From: Spirochaetia bacterium
GTDB lineage: Bacteria > Spirochaetota > Spirochaetia > Treponematales > Breznakiellaceae
Reading direction: 5' to 3'
Assembly: GCA_025997755.1 (NCBI GenBank)
Contig: BNVA01000103.1
Location: 1 to 7,222 of the forward strand
Length of the DNA: 7,222 nucleotides
Positions 6,723 to 7,222 of the stretch are shown in pieces (positions within the stretch are counted from its first letter, which is position 1; each line of letters begins with the position of its first letter). The notes beneath the pieces were generated by a model. It was not told where the DNA came from, searched no databases, and was given only the letters and a program-made list of their open reading frames with translations. Both the position numbers and the translations under genes were made by a program.

Positions 6723-7112
6723 ATGCAGAGCGGTGTTCTTACTTCAAGTAGTGTTGGGAAAACAAAGCGGATGAATCGCTTGTTCTCTGTTGCAGACAAG
6801 TGCATAGTCGTTCCTTTGGACGACAACCTAATATCCGGTGAAGAATTAGGATTGCTCAATTTGCGAAAAAAATTGGAACAAATTGAGCGCGCAAAGCCTA
6901 ACGCCATTCTGGGCTATTGTGGTACCTTATCTTTAATGAAAAATTCAAGCATACCGACAATTTTAAACGTTACCGCAAGCACAAGTAGATATGCCCATAC
7001 ACATAAAGTACAAATAACGGATATAGAAAGAGCAATTGCCCTCGGCGCCGAAGCCGTAGCCGCCCATCTTAATGTGTCAAGTCAGTATGAAAGTGATGTC
7101 AACAACCAATAG
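6723..7112 (+). pseudogene. DhnA/LsrF-type class I aldolase, 5' fragment cut by IS-A
   Basis: This is the N-terminal half of a (beta/alpha)8 Schiff-base aldolase of the DhnA/LsrF/ADH-synthase family (archaeal-type fructose-bisphosphate aldolase, aminodideoxyheptulosonate synthase or AI-2 thiolase LsrF). Evidence includes GKTKRMNRLF near residues 12-21 (family G-K-x-x-R-L-x-R-I-F), VVPLDDN in place of the usual V-P-x-D-H-G, TILNVTASTS (family phosphate-side strand) and IERAIALGAEAVAAHLNVSS then QYESD. The native protein stops matching at Asp near residue 125. The next codons V-N-N-Q and the TAG at 7110-7112 come from the IS-A terminal repeat. Full-length members have about 260-280 residues, and the Schiff-base lysine lies in the missing half, so the fragment cannot be catalytic. 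Promoter and ribosome site remain. The exact sugar-phosphate substrate cannot be assigned. Confidence 0.75.
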
Positions 7113-7146
7113 AAATGTCCCCCTTTTCCGTTCAATAGAAATGTCC
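7107..7146 (-). repeat. Tandem duplication of the IS-A end motif
   Basis: The 14-base motif (GGACATTTCTATTG on the minus strand) occurs exactly twice, at 7107-7120 and 7133-7146, with a 26-base period. Copy 1 of IS-A has the motif only once, at 5225-5238. Either copy 2 retains a natural double binding site that copy 1 lost by recombination between repeats, or copy 2 gained it by slippage. Confidence 0.85.
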
Positions 7147-7164
7147 TCTTTTGTCTTTGTAGAC

Positions 7165-7222
7165 TCAAGCGGCTATGCCCTCCTTTTTTTTCTGTGTGAT
7201 CTCCTTAACAAGGAGTGTTTTG
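7165..7222 (-). CDS. IS-A transposase, extreme C-terminus (partial, 5' end outside the window)
   Basis: The last 18 complete codons read KTLLVKEITQKKKEGIAA then TGA, against NPLLVEEITQKKKEGIAA in copy 1. Differences are N/K, P/T and E/K, while everything after the E/K site is identical at nucleotide level. This shows that both copies come from one coding sequence. Intactness of the remainder cannot be judged here. Confidence 0.8.
   Translation of the reverse strand, partial: KTLLVKEITQKKKEGIAA

Larger units (their letters stand above)
7097..7222 (-). mobile_element. IS-A copy 2, inverted, running off the window
   Basis: On the minus strand this segment reads transposase C-terminus, stop, IS end and TTGACA, then enters the aldolase gene. 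It is the inverted partner of copy 1. Only its 3' end is in view, so whether the rest is intact is unknown. It inserted after the aldolase codon for Asp (7095-7097), disrupting that gene. The remaining aldolase 3' half would be expected beyond the far end of this copy. Confidence 0.85.

Noticed and set aside
7156..7222. A CRISPR-like or attachment-site repeat, because of the long near-perfect repeat in the window.
   Set aside because: There are only two inverted arms, and they encode the same transposase C-terminus in frame, which explains the repeat fully.

Overview
The window reads as an AT-rich bacterial chromosome segment with two halves: an intact housekeeping/signalling part (about 1-4726) and a pile-up of insertion-sequence debris (about 4797-7222). 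The taxon cannot be fixed from sequence alone. The style of the hybrid kinase, the long U32 protein and the two IS types would suit a host-associated treponeme-like spirochaete, but this is an impression and not a proof.

Region 1-3928 (+ strand) holds a hybrid histidine kinase that enters the window just after its phospho-accepting His box. It continues through HATPase, receiver and Hpt domains. One base after its stop, a U32-family protein (RlhA/TrhP-like, putative RNA hydroxylation factor) starts at a TTG codon, so the two are very probably one operon. A 129-base convergent intergenic gap with small stem-loops follows. Then comes a minus-strand class I SAM-dependent methyltransferase (4058-4726).

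Region 4797-7222 is mobile DNA. (a) 4797-5248 is a decayed, internally deleted copy of an IS here called IS-A, with a TGT...ACA-ended, IS1202/ISNCY-like, integrase-type transposase. Only the C-terminal part of its transposase survives, and that is frameshifted. (b) 5251-6602 is a near-complete second IS, IS-B, with 19-bp terminal inverted repeats and a 410-residue DDE transposase of the 'HNFGHG' ISNCY-like group; its N-terminus may be interrupted by a TAA. (c) 6603-7096 is the promoter and first ~125 codons of a DhnA/LsrF-type class I aldolase. (d) From 7097 to the window end is a second IS-A copy in the opposite orientation, which cuts the aldolase gene and supplies its premature stop.

The two IS-A copies form a long inverted repeat around IS-B and the aldolase fragment. 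The layout resembles a composite transposon but is more simply explained by successive insertions. I found no CRISPR array, tRNA, rRNA, toxin-antitoxin pair or defence system, and nothing that I would call a new biological system. The most informative points are the layered IS history, the outward-facing TTGACA hexamers at all three visible IS-A ends, and the broken aldolase gene that keeps a good promoter.
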